Positions 43,560 through 54,533 of a stretch of 64,000 bases of DNA are shown piece by piece. Source of the DNA: Fomes fomentarius (Eukaryota > Basidiomycota > Agaricomycetes > Polyporales > Polyporaceae). Under the pieces are notes generated by a model. It worked only from the letters and a program-made list of their open reading frames with translations. It was not told the origin of the DNA and made no database searches. A program made the translations under genes and the position numbers. Position 1 is the first letter of the stretch, and the number at the start of each line of letters is the position of its first letter. Where the stretch lies: assembly GCA_022606135.1 (NCBI GenBank), contig JABYQN010000002.1:2852001-2916000 (forward strand), given 5' to 3'.

Positions 43560-44483
43560 ATGGCGACAAAACGCATCGCGAACCAGGTCCACAAGCAGGC
43601 CTCCCGCCTCCTGCGCGAGGGATACATCCAGCGCGAGCCTGCCTGGTACCGCGCTGTCCTCGATAACCCTCCCCTCCCCCTCCCTGCACGCGAGCCTCCG
43701 TCACGCACGCCCTTCGACACGCCTTTGGATATACCCCTGACGCGTCCAGCTGATGGCAAAAAGATCCAACCGCTCCAAATACACTACGTGGAAGACGAGG
43801 TGCGGAGACAGTTCTTCCGCGACCACCCCTTCGAGGCGTTCCGTCACACAACACTCGTGGAGAGCGCGACGGTGGAGAGCGAGCATCTGGTACGCGGAGC
43901 GGCGTGGACGAGGCTACGACAGAGGGGCCGGAATCCGTCTGCAGAAGAGTACGTGTACCTCCCCGCTAAACCGCAATCTCCCGTTTCGCTAACACGCATG
44001 GTCTATGCCAGTGCGATTCGTTATACCGTGAACCTGTATGAGCACCACAACTTGACATTGTCCTCTGCATACGCCTCCGCTGTGGCGCAGTTCAGGTCTC
44101 TTCGCTCCGAGCTCCTCACTGCCCGCCAGATCGCCCTCACCGAGGCCGAGCACTATGGCATGGAGTTCGGGCCCTCCCAGATCGATATCACATTCGCAAA
44201 GGAGGAGAAGGCGTTCGACACCTTCAATCAAGCCGACACGCGAAGTCAGGATGCGGAGGCGGACCGTAAACGATGGAAGGCTGTGGTTGAGCGGGAAGGA
44301 CGTCCCGACAAATGGACGAAGGGGCAGGAGTACACCCGGTTGTGGAAGGAAGGTGTCCGGCCCGTCTATGCCCCCGTCTTCGTCCAGCCAGAGATCACAC
44401 CAGAGGGCTTGTCCGTACCGGACCAAACACCACAGCAGCTCTCATCTGCGGCAGACTTCATGCACATGTTGAAAACATCATAG
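43560..44483 (+). CDS. RSM25: mitochondrial small-subunit ribosomal protein mS23 (Rsm25)
   Basis: Component of the mitochondrial 37S ribosomal subunit. A single exon encodes 307 aa starting MATKRIANQVHKQASRLLRE, the conserved opening of the mS23/Rsm25 family, followed by GYIQREPAWYRAVLDNPPLP. Further family-like blocks are KIQPLQIHYVEDEVRRQFFR, DHPFEAFRHTTLVES, and SEYV-type AEEYVYLPAKPQSPVSLTRM. The central AIRYTVNLYEHHNLTLSSAY and LTARQIALTEAEHYGMEFGP are helical. The start is the ATG at 43560; no separate cleavable presequence is obvious, which is common for mitoribosomal proteins with a basic N-terminus. Convergent with RPN5. Confidence 0.88.
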   Translation: MATKRIANQVHKQASRLLREGYIQREPAWYRAVLDNPPLPLPAREPPSRTPFDTPLDIPLTRPADGKKIQPLQIHYVEDEVRRQFFRDHPFEAFRHTTLVESATVESEHLVRGAAWTRLRQRGRNPSAEEYVYLPAKPQSPVSLTRMVYASAIRYTVNLYEHHNLTLSSAYASAVAQFRSLRSELLTARQIALTEAEHYGMEFGPSQIDITFAKEEKAFDTFNQADTRSQDAEADRKRWKAVVEREGRPDKWTKGQEYTRLWKEGVRPVYAPVFVQPEITPEGLSVPDQTPQQLSSAADFMHMLKTS

Positions 44484-44624
44484 AGTACATTGTACGTTCC
44501 GCTTTCGGGTTGCTGTATACATTATCTCCTCGGCATAATGCGATAGTTGCTCATCCTCCAGATGCACACACATTGAAAGAGAATGAGACAGTCCGTTATA
44601 TGGCTACATACAGTCCTAAGCACA

Positions 44625-46450
44625 TCATGATGCTGCCTTCACTGCTCGGGATTGTGCCGCCTGCGCGGCATTCACCCCCATCCAAGTCTTCTCCACCAGG
44701 CCCAGCAATCGCTGCATGTCCGAGCTCCAGTCATTCATCACATCTTCCGCGCTTCTACTCTTGCGGAAGTTGACAATACCCGCCGGTCGGTCAATACGTG
44801 CCCATACTGTACCTGAAACGACCAGCCTGCACAGCGTCTCCTCAGTCTGTTGTTGGGTGAGGTCGAGAAGCGAGACCAGTCGCGTGAGCGTGATACGCGT
44901 GTAGTATTGGGATACAATCCGGATATTCTATCAGGGTGTCAGAATCGTCTTTATGCATCAGCACTGTGTAAGCACCCACATGCTCGATGACCCGTGTATG
45001 GAGATCCTCCCACAGCTTCGGTGAGCTGAAAACACTCGTCTTCTTCAGGTGGGGCCCGTAGATTTGCTCAATACCCGGCCATCTCATCAACTCTGGTGTT
45101 GTGAAACACTTGACGAGTGCGCTGTAATTGCGAAGTCAATCAGACTCTCTGATGCAACTGAGCATTGGTAACACCGGCGTACTATTGAAGTTCGAGACGT
45201 TGCAGTGCAGGGTCGATGAACAGGCGGTGGAGCATGTCCGATTGTTCATTATCGTGGGGTGCGAGCACGACGTAGTATACGATGTGCTCAAGAGCCTGAT
45301 CGGAATGTCAATACTGCACGGCTGACAGGAGTAGTCTGCTCACTTCGCGACTACGACCATTGACATCTTCCTTGATTGACGGTGTCTCCCACACCTTGTA
45401 GTAGTACTTCGCAGCATCCAGGTATGTACTTTGGTAGAGAGCATACTGGATCATCATGTCGTAGTACTTCAGTTTGAGATCCTAGAGACGTAACGGAGTG
45501 AGTTAGCCCATTTTCCATAGTGATTTTGACAATGCATACCTCGTTCGCCTTGTCTTTCAAGAACTCTTCGTTGACCTTTCGACCGCCGACTCGCACCCTG
45601 ACCCACTCTGCCTCGCCGCCGCCGATTGAGTCCTTGCCTTCTTTCCCGATCTCCTCGTCCTTGAGGCGAGCGAGCGCGATCAAGAAGCGCATTTGCTCTT
45701 CGATGAACTCGGTCTTCTCTCGACGGTCCATGGAAGAGTACGTCTCCACTTGCAGGTCGCTCAAGAGGTCAGACGCGGTCTGGAAGTTTTCTTTCCGGAT
45801 AGCGGGGGTGGCGGAGGGCGCAGCTGCGAGGGATTCATGGTAGTGGGCGAGGAGGAGAGTGATACGTGCTCGTGGGGTCTCAAGGAAAATCTGCAGCACG
45901 GAAGTAAGCCGCCAGGTCTGACCGTCGCATAGGAAGAACACATACCTTGCCATCAGTGACCGTCCGCAACGTCTCAATCAGCTCAAGCCACTTCTCCGTA
46001 CCCTCCTTCTTCCGAATGTCCTCAAGCCAGCCCATTGCCTGCTCCACCAAGGCCTGGATTGTAGCCTTCAGCTGTCCATGCTTCTTGCTCAGAGTACTGA
46101 TATTGCTATTCAATAGCTTGAGGTTGCGCGCTTTGTAGCAGAGCTCCGAGGCCTCCTGCGCGAGACGGGTGGTGGACTTCATGTCCGAAGCCTGCATAAC
46201 GTTATGTCAAAGGTGGGCCATACGGTTCGTTGTTACAAGCAGACGTACATTTCGAGTCTGCTTCTCAAGGACATATATCTTGTCCAACGCCTCCTGCAGC
46301 TTTCCAGCCTACGCGTACCAAGTCAGTCAGTACCACATTGGTCTACGGTCCGAAACAGCTCAGACATACCTGTGCGAGAGACTGCGTTTCCGGGAGCAAA
46401 GCATCAACCTCCTTCGTAAAGTCCTTCTCTTGCTTTTTGGGATCGGCCAT
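44625..46450 (-). CDS. RPN5: 26S proteasome regulatory subunit Rpn5 (PSMD12)
   Basis: PCI-domain subunit of the 19S lid, needed for lid assembly; in fungi a copy also serves the COP9 complex. Eight exons: 46450-46370, 46308-46249, 46191-45946, 45890-45540, 45481-45344, 45295-45183, 45121-44980, 44927-44625 (477 aa, phases exact). The opening is MADPKKQEKDFTKEVDALLP; next AGKLQEALDKIYVLEKQTRN, TLRTVTDGKIFLETPRARIT, and DLKLKYYDMMIQYALYQSTY. The PCI part includes EALEHIVYYVVLAPHDNEQS, WEDLHTRVIEHNIRIVSQYY, and TRLVSLLDLTQQQTEETLCR. The end is LVEKTWMGVNAAQAAQSRAV. Convergent with mS23 at 142 bp. Confidence 0.95.
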
Positions 46451-46816
46451 GTTGTATGTCGAGAGAGTGAGTGTAGTGGGAGAAGCGTGCCAGGTGCTTG
46501 TCGCGGTTCTTACACTGGACTGACGCGTCGCGTACAGGCGCTCTCCTTCGCGCCTGCCATATCCGGTAATTCGTCCTGATTCGGTCACGTGAAAGGGTAC
46601 AATAGAAGCGCCAAACTGAAAACGGATGGGGATCGTCGGCAAAGGTGCTTGAGGTTTGTGGACTTCAAGTGCAAGTTCAGCTGGCACGGGCTCAACACCA
46701 TTCACACTCGATACGTCAGACGTAGAAATAATGATATTGGAATTCCCAGAGTCCTACACGTTAGTGCCAGCACGTCGTTCGTATGTAAGCATATAGGCAT
46801 AACCATAGTCGAAGGA
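46451..46816. other. intergenic gap, 366 bp
   Basis: Promoter of RPN5 and 3' end of the F-box gene, both on minus. No repeat or RNA gene seen. Confidence 0.45.
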
Positions 46817-49381
46817 TTATTGACAAACAGGAGTGATGTCCGCCATGACCGCCGTACCGTTCGTGTGCGTGGCGGCCTCGTGCTCAGAGTCGGCCTGCGT
46901 CTTCTTATCCTGCGCAACTGCGTCCTTTAGTTCGTAGTCGTGAGGGGTCGTTGCATGGATGACAAATTTTGAGAGGGGCATAGGGGGCATAGTGGGCATG
47001 TTGAAGGGCATGAAAGAGAACACGAAGCGGATGGGCGCGGTGTAGAAGCGCACGACACGGTAGGTCAGGTTGGCGATGCCCGTCGCGGCGGCGCTGGGGG
47101 TGAAGATAGAAACTGGTGTAGTGTCGGCCTGGCTGCTCTCGTCCGACGTCTCGGATGCGGTGTCCTCTTGAGCGGGTTCCGTTCCCTTTTCTTCCGTCTC
47201 AGGGACGGCGTCGATGCCTTGCTCGCCGTACTGGGGCACGGCCAGGATCTCAGCTTCGACGTAGATGGGGGTGGCGTCGATGGACACCTCTGCGCGCTCA
47301 GGCTCGATCTGCACGCCGAACTCGACAAGCTCTGGCTCAGCCTGAATGGAGATCTCCTGGACCTCGGGGCGAACAGATACACCCGCGTCGAACAGGATAG
47401 GTGTCGCATCCACCGATTTGTCCGCCTTCGGGGGCGGAACGTATGGAGCAGGTGGAGGCTGGAGCTTCCGCTCCGACAGACGGACATGCTGGAAGTGGGG
47501 GAGCAGTTCGACGACCCTCTGCCAGCCGTTTGCGTTGGCCTCCACGGCACCAGCACGGGTTCTCTGGTCGAAGTACTTCAGAGTGTCGAGGTACGGCGTG
47601 AGATGGCTTAGCAGCACCGCAGTCTCAAGCGGGTTCTTGATCCACGAGTGGCCGACGTGCAGGCGCAGGAGCGTACGCGAGCAGACAATACGAGTCGAGT
47701 AGACATCGTCGCTCGAGAGTTCCGCGGCATTAACGACGACCGCCAGCGTGTGCAGGCGACGGCAGTCGCGCGTGAGCGAAACGATGGACTCCAGAGTGAT
47801 CGGCGGGGGAGGACCAGTGACCGGGAACCGCGCCATGGGGCAGAGGCGGAGGACCTCAATGTTGGGGCAGATTCGTGCAACGTGCTGGATATCCTGCTCG
47901 TGGAAGATCGCAGACTCGGGGAGGTCAACTTCAAACCTCCACAGGTTTGGCAGCCGTCCGAGATACGTGAGCTTAAGGTGACGCAGTGGCGCGTCCCCGC
48001 CACGCGATGTCGCACGGACGAGCTCTCCGAAGCGCGATGCGCTTGTAGCATTGATGCGGAGCGACTGGAGGGTGTCAGCGAACTGGTCGGAGACGACCGT
48101 GCACAGGTCGTGCCAGTCGATCGACGCTGGAGGGTCCTCTACGATGAGGTCGAGCTGTGCAAGCGGGCTCGTGAGGTGTTTGAGGAACGTCGCAAGGTTC
48201 CCAGCATCGCCCGTGAGCGTGAGGTTCGCCAGCTTTGCGAAAGCTCCACGGCGTGGCCCATCGCGTGTCAGACGCACTGCAGCCTTGCGAGCCTCAGAGA
48301 AGTCAAACTCATCTCCCGAGAACACGCCGCTGTCCGTACCACCGACTGAACTGGGAGTCGAGTATCCCGACCCAGGACTTATTTCATCGAAGAAACCCTC
48401 GACAGCTGTCGCCTGGCGGGCCGAGAGATCGACCGCGAAGGTCTTGAGCGAGGGCAGGGTGGAGGCCCACTTCCCGACCTTGGAGGCGAGAGCGCCAGGA
48501 GCGGTCAGAGCAACCTTCTCGAGCGCGACACTGTCCTGGAACGTGTCCGTGAACTTGTCCGGGAGGTTAGTGTGCAGCGTGAACGCGAAGGCCGTCAGGC
48601 CCTTGTGACTCGCGATCTCCTCCAGGATGTCGTTGATCTTCGGACTCTTTGAGCCCACCTCAAGTGTAACCGCCTCAACGTGGGGGCTCATAAACATGCG
48701 GCACCTCTCAAGGTTCGCGGCAGTCTCGACCTTCCACGTGAGCGACGTGAGGTTGGGGAGGATGTAAGTCACCGGGCGGTGCTCCTCGAGCATTGGCAAG
48801 ATCGACGGGGCGATGTTCCCGGACAGCTCAACGTACCCGATACTCTTCACGCGCACGCCATAGGCGAGGACGCGGGACCAGTCTTCGCGCTCGGGCGGCT
48901 TCGTCTGTTCATCGAGCGTTGACAGCAACGCGGATGCAGCAGGGGCGAGAACACGGGTGAGCAACGACTCCTGCGGAGCCGACAGAGATAGAAGGCGTAC
49001 CAGGCCCAGGCCCGGCCTACGGGCGCGCTTGAGCAGGGTGCTCGGGAACAGCCCAAGGAGGGGAGTGAGGCTGTCGAGGTCGCGCCAGAGGACGTCGAGG
49101 GCGGGCTCTTTGAACGCTTTGCAGGTGCGGGCAAGTCGGGAGACGGAGCGGCGGCCTCCTGTAGTCTCGAGGATGGCCTCGAGAAGTTTCTTGGTCGTGT
49201 CGGCATCGCGAAGGATAGCGGGCAACATCTTCTGCTGGTAAACGGCGTACGACGTGTAGTTGTCGACCTTGAGAGAAGCTGTGGACTTGCGAGAACGGAG
49301 GCTGGCGAGACGTGGACGCGGAATCTGCGAGATGTAGTCGACAAGGGAGGAACGACGTGAGAGGGATTGTCCAGAAGACAT
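46817..49381 (-). CDS. F-box/LRR-like protein, 854 aa, single exon
   Basis: Probable substrate receptor of an SCF ubiquitin ligase. One exon of 854 codons from the ATG at 49381. The N-terminal region AILETTGGRRSVSRLARTCK, followed by AFKEPALDVLWRDLDSLTPL, is an F-box-like helix pair. The body shows irregular leucine-rich repeats (for example LPSLKTFAVDLSARQ, LANLTLTGDAGNLATFLKHL, HLKLTYLGRLPNLWRFEVDL). The last 200 residues hold an acidic, repeat-like segment where the motif pair VDATPIL / SIDATPIYV recurs around position 690-750, then a hydrophobic stretch IRFVFSFMPFNMPTMPPMPL. F-box identity is inferred from position and pattern. The lack of introns is normal for this class. Confidence 0.75.
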   Translation of the reverse strand: MSSGQSLSRRSSLVDYISQIPRPRLASLRSRKSTASLKVDNYTSYAVYQQKMLPAILRDADTTKKLLEAILETTGGRRSVSRLARTCKAFKEPALDVLWRDLDSLTPLLGLFPSTLLKRARRPGLGLVRLLSLSAPQESLLTRVLAPAASALLSTLDEQTKPPEREDWSRVLAYGVRVKSIGYVELSGNIAPSILPMLEEHRPVTYILPNLTSLTWKVETAANLERCRMFMSPHVEAVTLEVGSKSPKINDILEEIASHKGLTAFAFTLHTNLPDKFTDTFQDSVALEKVALTAPGALASKVGKWASTLPSLKTFAVDLSARQATAVEGFFDEISPGSGYSTPSSVGGTDSGVFSGDEFDFSEARKAAVRLTRDGPRRGAFAKLANLTLTGDAGNLATFLKHLTSPLAQLDLIVEDPPASIDWHDLCTVVSDQFADTLQSLRINATSASRFGELVRATSRGGDAPLRHLKLTYLGRLPNLWRFEVDLPESAIFHEQDIQHVARICPNIEVLRLCPMARFPVTGPPPPITLESIVSLTRDCRRLHTLAVVVNAAELSSDDVYSTRIVCSRTLLRLHVGHSWIKNPLETAVLLSHLTPYLDTLKYFDQRTRAGAVEANANGWQRVVELLPHFQHVRLSERKLQPPPAPYVPPPKADKSVDATPILFDAGVSVRPEVQEISIQAEPELVEFGVQIEPERAEVSIDATPIYVEAEILAVPQYGEQGIDAVPETEEKGTEPAQEDTASETSDESSQADTTPVSIFTPSAAATGIANLTYRVVRFYTAPIRFVFSFMPFNMPTMPPMPLSKFVIHATTPHDYELKDAVAQDKKTQADSEHEAATHTNGTAVMADITPVCQ

Positions 49382-49966
49382 GGTGGGTTGTCTGTGCGTG
49401 GCGGATACTTATTGAATCGTGTACTGCGGATCGTTAGGTTTTGGGGAGGTACTGGCACGATGGTGGGCAATAGATATGGTGGTAATCTCGAGGCAATATA
49501 GAGCTTCGATGTGGAAGAGAGAAGTCACGGAGCGGTCGATGAGGGTACTTCGAGGACGACGCAAGTGCGCAATGCGACGAAGTGTGAGTTAGGGGAGCAA
49601 GAACGCTGTAAAGGCGAAGAATTATATCACTGGCAGAGGGACTTTGCCTGGGTGTGCACGTCCATCGTGGCTTGTCGCACATTGATCAAGCACCTAACTT
49701 TACACCTGGAATCGTAAGCACGCATGATCAACGAGGACATGAACTCTGTGAGGTGGAGGGCAAAGAGCGTGTAACCGCCCATAATACTGTAGCACGCGCC
49801 GCACGTGAGTTACGACACGCCTCGTACGCACCTCCTCCAACTCTCCTGGAAGCCGATTCGTGCTGGACGCACACGACCACAGCACCTGTGCCGAGCAGTT
49901 GTGCACCGCATATCGACACATGCAGATCACAGTGAGCAGACAAATGGACACATACTGGTACACAGC
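49382..49966. other. intergenic gap, 585 bp
   Basis: Upstream of the F-box gene and downstream of SLD2, both on minus. No supported feature. Confidence 0.45.
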
Positions 49967-51755
49967 CTACAACTCGCCCACCTCCCATGGGACTGGCTCG
50001 CCTTCCCAATCCTCTTCCGTACCATCAGCATGCTCCGAGTCCTCTCCAACGTCCCATATTTCACCCCCTTTGCTCGGGTCGTAATGGGTCTCCCGGCTGC
50101 CATAGAGAAGACCACGAACCACCTTCTCCTCTTCGACATCTCTCTTGACGGCATCGGGAGATATGGCCAGTACTCGTTGCAGTTCGTCTGGAAGGCTGAC
50201 TTCAAATCTGCCAGGGTCGAGAGAAGAGGAGTCCGTTTCGGCTAGGTCGTCAGATCTTGGTCGTGTACGCCAATGAACCTCCCCGTCGGAGTCAGGGTCG
50301 ACATAGGGTTTAGTCTGGGGAATGTGCGCAAGAGGGTCTATCTCCTTTACTTGAATTTCGTCTTCTACACTCTCCTCTCCTTCCGAACCGGCATCCCGAA
50401 GGAGTTTCGCTTTCTTCCGGCCGACAGGAGCCGCCTTCGCTTTGCCTTTACCGGAATACTTGGAAGGGTTGGACGAGTCTGGAGGAGGTGGGGAAGGAGG
50501 GATGAGGGGTATGTTCAAGTAACCACTCTGAGTGGCTACACTTCGGTCATCGGTACTATTCATGGCGTCAGGCAACGCACGCTTATTCGGAGCACGAAGG
50601 GCAGACCCAGACTGAGTGCGAGTCGGCGGGGGCATGGATGAAGATTGTGTCTGGGAAGCCTTGTTAGGACCCACATCAGACCATAGGTTATCCTTAGTCG
50701 GCACGAGCCCTTTAGGAATTCCATGTTTGCCATAGACCGTCCGGGCCTTGAGCTGGGGCTGCTTCACAGACAAGGAAGCCGCAGCCTCGAGACTTTTCAG
50801 CCTAGGCTTGACACCCCAGTCCTCGTCCTCGTCCGAGGAAGGGGTGAGCGCGCGTGACCGTTCCCTCTTCATGCCGAGGACGGCGGTAGTAGGAGAAATA
50901 GCCTTCTTTCGAGACGATGAGGCGTTGCCAGAAGGCTTTTCGCTGTTTGAGAGCGCGTCGTCGTCAAAGAGGACTTTGAAGTTCCTGCGGACCATGAGAG
51001 GTTTCATGGGTGTGGCAGCTATGATTGTGTCATTCTGATCCGCAGCGATCTCATCTCCGTCCGAAACGCTCGGGCTATGAAGGCGAGCAGCGCGGCCAGT
51101 AAAGGAGAGCGCAGCCTGGGAAGTCACGCGTTGACGCTTCTCTTTGACTGGAGAGGGAGAGACAGGGTCTCCGCGGAGTCGTTTACGGGCTCTTGTGACA
51201 GCTTTATCGGCTACGGGGGAGAGCGGGGGACGGGGTACCAGAAGGAGGGGCTGGATGGGCGGAAACGGGTCCGGGGAAGGAGAGCGATGGTGTGTATGTG
51301 GTGTACGCTTTGGTTTAGATGGAGTGGCGAAGGGGTTGGGACGCGATTGATTAGATGCACGTTGCGTGGATAGGTCATGATCCGTGAGCTTCTTCCTGTT
51401 CTTGACAGGAGAAAATGGATTGGAAGTCGAAGCGGGGGGATCAACCTTGACGGCACGAGCCTTGGAGAGGATAGATGAGGCAGGTAGTTGAGGTGGCGGC
51501 GGAGGGGGCGGGGTGGCTGAGCGCGTTGGTGGCTTGAAGGAAGAGCTAGAAGAGGAAGTCTTGGATAGGGATTTGTAGAGTTTGTACTTTGCGGCTGCAA
51601 TCAGGATTAAGACGAGGGAGCGCGTCGCGCGGTTTGGAGGGCGTACCTATGGCTGGTTGCTCTTTGATCTCCTGTATGGTGGGGTCTCTGCCATGAGTGG
51701 CCCTAAATTCGCGCTCCCAAGTCTTGATCTCGGCGCGAAGAGTAGGAACATCCAT
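49967..51755 (-). CDS. SLD2: DNA replication initiation factor Sld2-like
   Basis: Sld2, after CDK phosphorylation, binds Dpb11 and helps load GINS and polymerase epsilon at origins (RecQL4 N-terminal homologue). Two exons, 51755-51647 and 51594-49967, give 578 aa. The N-terminus LRAEIKTWEREFRATHGR followed by PTIQEIKEQPAIAAKYKLYK is the Sld2/Drc1 signature. Next to it is a Ser/Pro-rich region with many SP/TP CDK sites, for example SNPFSPVKNRKK, PVSPSPVKEKR and FATPSKPKR. Further conserved-looking blocks are TVYGKHGIPKGLVPTKDNLW, near the middle, and ARKRLRGDPVSPSPV. The C-terminus is acidic (EGEESVEDEIQVKEIDP). No RecQ helicase domain is attached, as in yeasts. The 242-bp space at 51756-51997 is divergent promoter. 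Confidence 0.85.
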
Positions 51756-51997
51756 GGGAGGAGTAGATGAGGTGGTCAGAGATCGGAGACGCGTGAGGAT
51801 AGACACGGTGCGGGCGCCTGTGGACGCGTTGTGCGGTGGGCACGTGCAGGTCCCGGAAGGGCGAAGTGCCGAGGCGAGGCGTGCTGGGAGCCTGGAGGTC
51901 GAGGAGCACAAGTCTGAGAGCCTTTTGTCTCTTAGGGGTCGACGAGCAGCGAGAGGTCATCGTCATCGCCCTTGCTCTCTCAGTCTGTTCTGATCCC

Positions 51998-54533
51998 ATG
52001 AATCCGTATTTGTATCGCCAGGCCCAGGATGATCCCGCTCGCCGTCGTGCCTCGCTTCCGCCCCACCTCCAGTCCTTTCCCCAGCACACTCCCGGTCCCT
52101 TCAACCCCTACGCTTACCCGCCTGCCATGCCGCCCTTTGGTCTATCTAATCCCTTCCAATCTGCCCCCTTCCCCGCACAGCTTCCCCCCTTCATGTCTCA
52201 GCAATACCCACCCGTGCAGCGGCCAATCCCCTCCTCGCTCCTCGATGACCCCGCCTTTTCTCCGGATCCACGCTCCAATCCTCTCTTCTTCAGCATGAAC
52301 CACCGCGAGGAGATCTACCCAGCAAGCGTCTCAGATAGCCTTTCAGACTACGCCTCCTCCGTCGCCGACGATGAATCAGAGGTAGACCACTCTCATCTCC
52401 CTCCCAGGATGCGCCTCTTGCACGACGCGCCCCCTCCTCCCCCTCCACGCCATCATGCTCGGTCTCAGTCGACCCCGTACACCCCCGTTGCCACTCTTCC
52501 TCCAGAAAATCTTACCCGATCTAACTCTGCGAGAGTCATCCCTGTCCCCCCTCCTATCTCGCGCACCCCGACTCCAGGCTCCCACCTCCGCAAACGTTCC
52601 CCCGAAGACCTTCGTCTGAATATGCCAGGCCCATCTCCAGTCTATGCCTCCGCATCCCTTGCTGCTCAACAGATGTGGCAGCCTCCTCCCCCATATTCTG
52701 ATTCAGAGACGGATTCATCTTCATCTAATCCGCAAACTCCATCTGCCACTCCTCCATCCGCCTCTTCTCATCTACCTAAAGGCATCATGAACTCCGCTCC
52801 TCCTCCTCTTCCTGAGAAACGTGCATCGCCACAATCTCGAAATCCGCCACAGCCGGTTGCTGCCCCGTCCAACACTTATGCTGCTCCGCAACCCAGGAAT
52901 CAGGCGCCCACGAACAAGACCTCTATTACTGTGCACTCTACTGCGCCTCGTCCACCGATCAGTTCCCGCAATGCTTCTGCCCCAGAATTGCATCCCCCTC
53001 CTCCTCCCGTCGATGTCCCGCCACGTCCGTCTACTGTACCCATTCCAGCCCCTCCACCCGGACCTGTTGCTGCTCCAAAAACACAACGCAGGCGTAATAG
53101 CAAGAACCCAAGCATAGCGGCGCCACCTCGCGACTTGGACCGCATAGATGAACTCGATGAGTCCGACCCGCTTGGTTTCGCGTGGCATCACGGTGGACCA
53201 TACGAGGCGATTGCCAAAGCTTCGTCTACCCTGCACCCAGATTCGTCGGGCGTTACGGGGAAGCGCACCCAGGTACGTTCGAGGCTATCTCGTCGAAAAG
53301 GTTGTCTGATTGCCTGTTTTCGCACTCTAGCCTCCGAAGCGCAAGCCGGTCCAGCGGTACGATGATGTTTCTGTAGGGGTGGCACCTGGTCAGATATTCC
53401 CGTCGTTCTCTCAATATCAGCCGCCGGAGGGTGCTGGCAACGGCGTGCAACAACTGGGTCCGGACGTGCTTCCTCCCATGCCTCCAGCGGAGAATTTCCC
53501 GGTGACTTCTCCTCCCATGAGTCCTCTCGCGCTTCCGGTACAGCGGCGCGGCCCTGCTCCGCCACCCACGCCTGACCAGTATAGCAATATGCACATGAGT
53601 GCCATGCACGCGACTCCCGCCATGCGTAACGCTCCACTTCTGGAGCCTGAAAGTTCTAGGATGCAGCAGCAGCAGCCACCACAGCAGGCTCCAGTTCCGC
53701 CTCGTCGTTCGTCCCCACCCCGGCCTACGCCCGCACAGCGGGAAGCACCACAGCCGTCACCGCCGCTAGTCAGTCCTTACTCTCCTAACGAGTCTGTCGC
53801 CAATGCGCGCCCGAGTCGACGCGGTGCTCCGCCATCGCGTCCCGTCTCCACGATGCACCCTCGTCCTGAACTACCTTCCGCTAGCGCTGTCCCCCGGCCA
53901 GACATTGCCCTCCCGCCCCAGCGTCAGGACAAGAATCCCTCTCTACTCCCACGTCATCTGCCGAAGAAACTTGTGATGCCTGCTCCCTTGCAACAAAGCG
54001 CACAACAGAACCAGCGCCTGCAGCCAGGACAAGCACATGTCGAAATACTCGCGCAGCGACATGCGCCCGCCGTTCCTCCCAAGCAGCCTTCTCCAGAACC
54101 CTCTCCTTCTGCAAGCTCACACCAGCAACATCTACAGCAGCAGCAACAACCACGCGCGAGGGACATCCCGATAAGCCACGGCCCGAAAGTCCTGAAGAAG
54201 CGACACACGATCGGCGCGCCGCAGCCGGCGGAAGTTCCTGCTTCGAACGCGAGCGCCGCCATGTTCGCTGCACGCGTACGGTTCGCTGAACCGGTTATGC
54301 AGGAGACGAAGGAGGAGCGAAAGCGGCGGGAGAAGGAGGAAGCTAAACGCGAGAAGGAGGAGGCGAAGCGTGAGAAAGAGCGCGCGAAGGCGGGCCTTCC
54401 CCGCGCTATCCCCCTGCAGGGCATATTCACGCCGGATTATGTGAAGGAGGCGGAGCTCGCCAGGGAGCGTGAGGTGCGGGCCGCCGCCGGCTCGAAGTCG
54501 TCGTCGAGCAGGAAGCTGAGCAAACGCCGGTGA
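51998..54533 (+). CDS. Pal1-like proline-rich protein, 825 aa
   Basis: Two exons, 51998-53272 and 53331-54533. Pal1-type proteins of fungi act at the cell cortex in polarised growth and endocytosis; the match here is partial. The region DELDESDPLGFAWHHGGPYE followed by AIAKAS resembles the DP-x-G-x-x-HH-x-GPY/F-x-A block of that family, and QRYDDVSVGVAPGQIFPSFS follows it at the expected distance. Most of the rest is Pro/Ser/Gln-rich, with QQQQ tracts and a C-terminal charged coiled coil built on EKEEAKREKEEAKREKERAK. Its end is SKSSSSRKLSKRR. The start ATG at 51998 is the first with MNPYLYRQAQDDPARRRASL. It is divergent from SLD2. The name is a hypothesis; the coding call is firm. Confidence 0.7.
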
